64,000 nucleotides of DNA from Streptomyces sp. CB02923. Lineage in GTDB: Bacteria > Actinomycetota > Actinomycetes > Streptomycetales > Streptomycetaceae. The position numbers and the translations under genes are program-made. Below are positions 60,726 to 64,000 of the stretch, in pieces (the first letter of the stretch is position 1; each line of letters opens with the position of its first letter). The stretch is taken from positions 1-64,000 of the forward strand of contig NZ_LWKZ01000024.1 in assembly GCF_001905005.1 (NCBI RefSeq). Reading direction: 5' to 3'. The notes under the pieces were generated by a model. That model did no database searches, had not been told where the DNA came from, and saw only the letters and a list, made by a program, of their open reading frames with translations.

Positions 60726-62219
60726 TCAGGCCGTCCGGCGCGGCGGTTCGACGGACGACGGCGGCGTGCCGGGGCCGGCCCGGGGCCGCAGCAGGAGGAC
60801 GCGCAGGGCCAGGCGCGGGGACGTCAGGCGGGACGGCGGCGCGGTGAGGCAGAAGACGTCGCGGAAGACGGCGCCGACGACGGGGTCGAAGGCGGCACGG
60901 GCGGTGAGCCGCTGCACGTACCAGGTGGTCAGCCGTTCGCGCAGACCGGCACGGGCCTGGGGGCCGCTCGCGTAGGGGCGGTCGGCGCCGACCGCGGCGA
61001 TCCAGGCGGCGTCGGCGGCGTGGGCCACCGCGCGCTGCGCCTCGCCCGCGAAGCCGGGCCGCAGGCCGCCGGACTCCAGGGTCCGGCGCAGGGCCCTGGC
61101 GCCGAGCGCGGCCACCGACATGCCCTGCCCGTATATGGGGTTGAAGGTGCAGTTTGCGTCGCCCAGGACGATGAACCCTTCGGGTACGGCGCCGGGGCGC
61201 TCGTAGTGGCGGCGGCGGTTGGAGGTGTCCCGGAAGCCGTGCACGGGCGAGACCGGTTCGACGTGCGGGAGCAGGCCGTGGATGTAGGGGTCGCCGATGG
61301 TGGCGGTGAAGTCGGCGAATCCCTGGTCGTCGGTCGGCGGGTGGTGGCCGCGGATGCCGGCGGCGGTCAGCAGCCAGTTGCCGTCCTCGACCGGTACGTA
61401 CACGGCGCCGCGCGGACTGCCCGGCCAGCCGGGGACGTTGACGCCGATGTCCGGGGCACCGGCGGGGCCGGTGGGCCGGAAGATCCGGGTGGCGTAGGCG
61501 ATGCCGGAGTCCACGGTCTCTTCCTGCGGGGCGGCGCGGCCCAGGCGGGCGTACCACTGCGGTGTCCTGGAGCTCCGTCCGGAGGCGTCGACGACGAGCG
61601 TGGCGGGGATGATCCGCTCGGCCGGGTGGGGAGTGCCCCGGTCGGCCGGGTCCGAGGTGCCCCGGTCGGCCGGTTCCCCGCTGTTCCCGTCGCGGTTCCC
61701 GTCGCCGCGCCCGCCGCGTGCCCGTACCCGTACGCCCGTGACCTGCCCCGCGTCACCGGTCAGGCCGACCGCCTCGGTCGCCTCCAGCACCTCCAGGCGG
61801 GTCGTCGACCCGGCGGCCGCACGCAGGGCCCGGTCCCGGACGACGCCGTCGATCACCGGGCGGGTGACGGACACGCACGTGTGGCGCCCCTCGTCGAAGC
61901 GGCGCTGCCAGCCGGCGGCCGTGCGGGTGACCAGGTCGCGCGGCAGGTGGAGGGTGTGTGCCCCGGCGTCGGTGAGGGCCTGGACCGTGCCGGGCAGCAG
62001 TTCTTCCAGGGCGTGTTGGCCACCGGTGAGGAAGACGTGCAGATGGCGGGCCTGCGGTACGCCCTTGCGGAAGGTGTGTCCCGCCGGGTAGCGGTCGCGT
62101 TCGACCACGGTGACCGCGTCCACGTATCCGAGCAGGGCGGTGACCGCGAGCATCCCGGCGAGTCCGCCGCCGATGACGACCGCGTGCCGCTCCCCCGTCG
62201 CTCCGGCGGTCTCTCGCAC
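60726..62219 (-). CDS. FAD-dependent oxidoreductase (squalene monooxygenase/geranylgeranyl reductase-like)
   Basis: The 497-aa flavoprotein has the dinucleotide fold at its start (AVVIGGGLAGMLAVTALLG, G-x-G-x-x-G), the family motif LVVDASGRSSRTP (D-G equivalent), and FIVLGDANCTFNPIYGQGMSVAALGA, the FAD ribityl-binding G-D motif. A low-complexity insert (GGRGDGNRDGNSGEPADRG) lies near residue 170. It likely oxidises a small molecule. GTG 62219 is the start. No other biosynthetic gene stands beside it. Confidence 0.85.
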   Translation of the reverse strand: MRETAGATGERHAVVIGGGLAGMLAVTALLGYVDAVTVVERDRYPAGHTFRKGVPQARHLHVFLTGGQHALEELLPGTVQALTDAGAHTLHLPRDLVTRTAAGWQRRFDEGRHTCVSVTRPVIDGVVRDRALRAAAGSTTRLEVLEATEAVGLTGDAGQVTGVRVRARGGRGDGNRDGNSGEPADRGTSDPADRGTPHPAERIIPATLVVDASGRSSRTPQWYARLGRAAPQEETVDSGIAYATRIFRPTGPAGAPDIGVNVPGWPGSPRGAVYVPVEDGNWLLTAAGIRGHHPPTDDQGFADFTATIGDPYIHGLLPHVEPVSPVHGFRDTSNRRRHYERPGAVPEGFIVLGDANCTFNPIYGQGMSVAALGARALRRTLESGGLRPGFAGEAQRAVAHAADAAWIAAVGADRPYASGPQARAGLRERLTTWYVQRLTARAAFDPVVGAVFRDVFCLTAPPSRLTSPRLALRVLLLRPRAGPGTPPSSVEPPRRTA

Positions 62220-62387
62220 CGCTGCCCCCCGTCCCGCCGCTCGGGCGGCCCCTCACTCCGGCGGGCGGCCGTCGCGCCGCCGGTCACGCACGGACTCCCA
62301 CCGTCGGCCCGCCGGGCGGCGCTGTCAATCACCGGCCACGCCCGCGCACATGGACGCGCCGCGGGCACGGCACCGGCGGGACCGCCG

Positions 62388-63284
62388 CTACTTCCGGCCC
62401 ACCCCGCCGTAGAAGATGATGCTGTTCAGCTCCGCCGGGCCCGGGGGCGGCCCGTCGGGACGCCACAGCGGCGCCCGCACCACGCCCGGCTCCAGCAGCT
62501 CGAACGGCCCGAAGAGCGGCTCGACCTCGGTCCTGGTGCGCAGGTTCAAGGTGGCCGTCGCGTTCTTGTAGACGTCCAGTACGCCGTCCCGCGCCCGTTC
62601 GTCCGTGCGGCCTTCCGCGTACGCCTCGTACGGCTCGCCCGTGGCGTGGGACAGCACGAGGGCGCTCCCGGCGGGCAGGGCGCGCGCCAGGGTGGCGACG
62701 ATGCCCGCCGGGTCCTCGTCGTCGCGGACGAAGTGCAGGACGGCCACGAGCAGCAGCGCCACCGGCTGGTCGAAGTCGATCAGCTCGCGCACGGTCGGGT
62801 GGTCGAGAAGGGCCTGCGGGTCGCGCACGTCGGCGAGCACGAACCCGGTGTCCTCGGTGGTGGTCAGCCGCGCTCCCGCGTGCGTGGCGACGATGGGGTC
62901 GTTGTCCACGTAGACGACGCGTACGCCGGGTGCCGTCTCCCGGGCCACCTCGTGGGTGTTGGGCGAGGTGGGGATGCCCGTACCGATGTCGATGATCTGC
63001 CGGATGCCGCCGGCGACCACCTCGCGCACCGCGCGGTGCAGGAAGGCCCGGTTCGCGCGGGCGCTCAGCCGCACCTGCGGGTGCGCCTCGATGACGCGCC
63101 GCGCGGCTTCGCGGTCGACCTCGTAGTTGTCCCGGCCGTCCAGGTAGTAGTCGTACATCCGCGCGGGGTGCGGCTTGCTGGTGTCGATCTCCTCGGCCTT
63201 GAAGGCGGCCGCGTCCTGCAGCCCCTGCGAGCCGTCCTCGTCCCACGAGCCGATCACGGCCCGGGAGAACTCCGCTTCCTTCAC
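62388..63284 (-). CDS. SAM-dependent methyltransferase (DUF574)
   Basis: The 298-aa protein is a DUF574 methyltransferase: KPHPARMYDYYLDGRDNYEVD, then QIIDIGTGIPTSPNTHEVA as the SAM-binding motif and VVYVDNDPIVATHAGA as motif II. The family is very expanded in Streptomyces and substrates are mostly unknown. The GTG at 63284 has GGAGG five bases upstream and overlaps the stop of the DUF397 gene by four bases, so the two are coupled. Confidence 0.9.
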   Translation of the reverse strand: MKEAEFSRAVIGSWDEDGSQGLQDAAAFKAEEIDTSKPHPARMYDYYLDGRDNYEVDREAARRVIEAHPQVRLSARANRAFLHRAVREVVAGGIRQIIDIGTGIPTSPNTHEVARETAPGVRVVYVDNDPIVATHAGARLTTTEDTGFVLADVRDPQALLDHPTVRELIDFDQPVALLLVAVLHFVRDDEDPAGIVATLARALPAGSALVLSHATGEPYEAYAEGRTDERARDGVLDVYKNATATLNLRTRTEVEPLFGPFELLEPGVVRAPLWRPDGPPPGPAELNSIIFYGGVGRK

Positions 63285-63568
63285 GCCGTCCTCCGGTCGG
63301 TTCCGCAGCCGCAGCCGCACGGCGCGGCGGTGAGCAGGAAGTCGGCCGCGCCGGCCTTCGCGCCCTCGATGAAGCTCTTGATCTCGCGGTGGGTGTAGAT
63401 CAGGGCCGGGCCGCCGGGGTCGGTGGACTGGCGCAGCGCCACCCGCCCGTCCCCCAGCCGCAGCGCCTCGACGCACTCGCCGCCGTTGCCGCCGCTCCAT
63501 GGCTTGTGCCAGCCGTCGCTGCCCAGCTCCGTGGCGGGCATGCCGTTGTAGATGCGTATGCGATCCAT
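63281..63568 (-). CDS. DUF397 protein
   Basis: The 95-aa protein shows the DUF397 pattern: WHKPWSGGNGGECVEALRLGDGRVALRQSTDPGGPALIYTHREIKSFIEGAKAGAADFL. DUF397 proteins accompany a helix-turn-helix DUF5753 regulator, as here, and modulate it, for instance in BldB/WhiJ-type developmental control. It follows the DUF5753 gene by three bases and overlaps the methyltransferase gene. Confidence 0.92.
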   Translation of the reverse strand: MDRIRIYNGMPATELGSDGWHKPWSGGNGGECVEALRLGDGRVALRQSTDPGGPALIYTHREIKSFIEGAKAGAADFLLTAAPCGCGCGTDRRTA

Positions 63569-63571
63569 GGT

Positions 63572-64000
63572 TCAGATCTCCTTGCGAAAGCCGCCCAGAA
63601 GGGCCTCGGTGGTCTGTGCCGGCGCGGCTTGCGCGCACATCCGGTCCAGTGCCTCCAGGAACTGCGAGACGTCGTCGCGCTGGTCGAAGTACACCGCGCC
63701 CACCAGGTTCTCCGCGTACGCGATGTCGGGCAGCTCCGGGATCGGGAACCGGAAGATGTGGAACGGCCCGTACATCGAGGGGTGCGGTCCGGCGGCGAAC
63801 GGAATGATCTGCAGCCGGACGTTGGGCAGGGTGGTGGCCTCGGCCAGGTGCGCGATCTGTTCGCGCATCACCCGCGGTCCGCCGATCGGGCGCCGGAAGA
63901 CCGTCTCGTCCATGACCACCCAGAGCATGGGGGCGTCCGGGCGGGTGAGCAGCGACTGCCGCTCCATGCGCAGCGCGAGCGCGCGGTCGATCTCCTCCCG
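63572..64000 (-). CDS. Helix-turn-helix regulator, DUF5753 part (5' end beyond window)
   Basis: The C-terminal 142 residues of a DUF5753 protein are visible: REEIDRALALRMERQSLL, MLWVVMDETVFRRPIGGPRVMREQI, NVRLQIIPFAAGPHPSMYGPFHIFRF, VYFDQRDDVSQFLEALDRM. Its N-terminal XRE helix-turn-helix should lie past the right edge. With the DUF397 gene it forms a WhiJ/BldB-type regulatory pair. Confidence 0.9.
   Translation of the reverse strand, partial: REEIDRALALRMERQSLLTRPDAPMLWVVMDETVFRRPIGGPRVMREQIAHLAEATTLPNVRLQIIPFAAGPHPSMYGPFHIFRFPIPELPDIAYAENLVGAVYFDQRDDVSQFLEALDRMCAQAAPAQTTEALLGGFRKEI

Noticed and set aside
62388..64000. DUF574/DUF397/DUF5753 set as a novel system
   Set aside because: This gene set is a common, recurrent arrangement in Streptomyces, so it is annotated but not reported as new.

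Overview
The window is chromosomal DNA from a high-GC actinomycete, almost certainly a Streptomyces or close relative. The evidence is GC of roughly 70% with strong GC3 bias, frequent GTG and occasional TTG starts preceded by GGAGG-type sites, a cvn-type conservon, DUF397/DUF5753 regulator pairs, a SpoIIE-type PAS-GAF-phosphatase, SoxR, Tat and Sec exported proteins, and a tRNA-Pro(GGG). No phylogenetic marker is present, so the species cannot be named.

Layout. 1-3.1 kb: an IS-like transposase tail, a gene remnant, then a ROK regulator and an M81 (MlrC-like) peptidase. 3.1-6.9 kb: a lower-GC segment bounded by two near-identical tRNA 3'-end-like 30-mers. It carries a broken peptide deformylase and an overlapping pair consisting of a 133-aa protein and a 654-aa protein with a ParB/Srx-like DGxSR motif. 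7.4-12.6 kb: a divergent accessory module, with a HAD protein, a methyltransferase, a degenerate aminoglycoside-phosphotransferase-fold protein and a 249-aa unknown on one side, and an XRE/TPR regulator and a Nudix hydrolase on the other. A decayed IS5-type element follows. 13.6-22.2 kb: phosphoketolase, an MFS exporter, a split FluG-like pair (amidohydrolase plus glutamine synthetase) and a large SpoIIE-type phosphatase. 22.4-25.7 kb: an apparently complete L-carnitine to glycine betaine operon behind a regulator with both XRE and TetR helix-turn-helix domains.

25.8-39.7 kb: mostly housekeeping or peripheral genes. These include a secreted metallophosphoesterase, an MFS protein, a beta-propeller protein, a DUF309 protein carrying a hexanucleotide microsatellite, a D-Ala-D-Ala carboxypeptidase, a P450, a DUF6545-like membrane protein overlapping an ImmA/IrrE-like metallopeptidase, tRNA-Pro, YiaAB, soxR divergent from a split transketolase with a SoxR-type palindrome between them, and a lysophospholipase-like hydrolase. 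39.9-50.3 kb: a Tat-exported propeller-amidohydrolase, a Gfo/Idh/MocA oxidoreductase, an acyl-CoA dehydrogenase and a five-gene conservon. 50.9-55.7 kb: a low-GC gene, a small membrane protein, a 41-aa class III lanthipeptide precursor of the AmfS/RamS (SapB) type with no synthetase nearby, a trypsin-fold protein lacking two of its three catalytic residues, an endonuclease/exonuclease/phosphatase-family protein sharing the same beta-trefoil repeats, and two small coupled genes. 55.8-64 kb: a TetR/MFS efflux pair, an MBL-fold hydrolase, an unknown membrane protein, an FAD oxidoreductase, and a DUF574 methyltransferase with DUF397 and DUF5753 genes running off the right edge.

The most unusual item is the orphan lanthipeptide precursor at 51819-51944. 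The tRNA-flanked ParB-like pair and the divergent module at 7.4-12.6 kb are the best candidates for undescribed multi-gene systems. All functions are inferred by reading the sequence; no database search was run.
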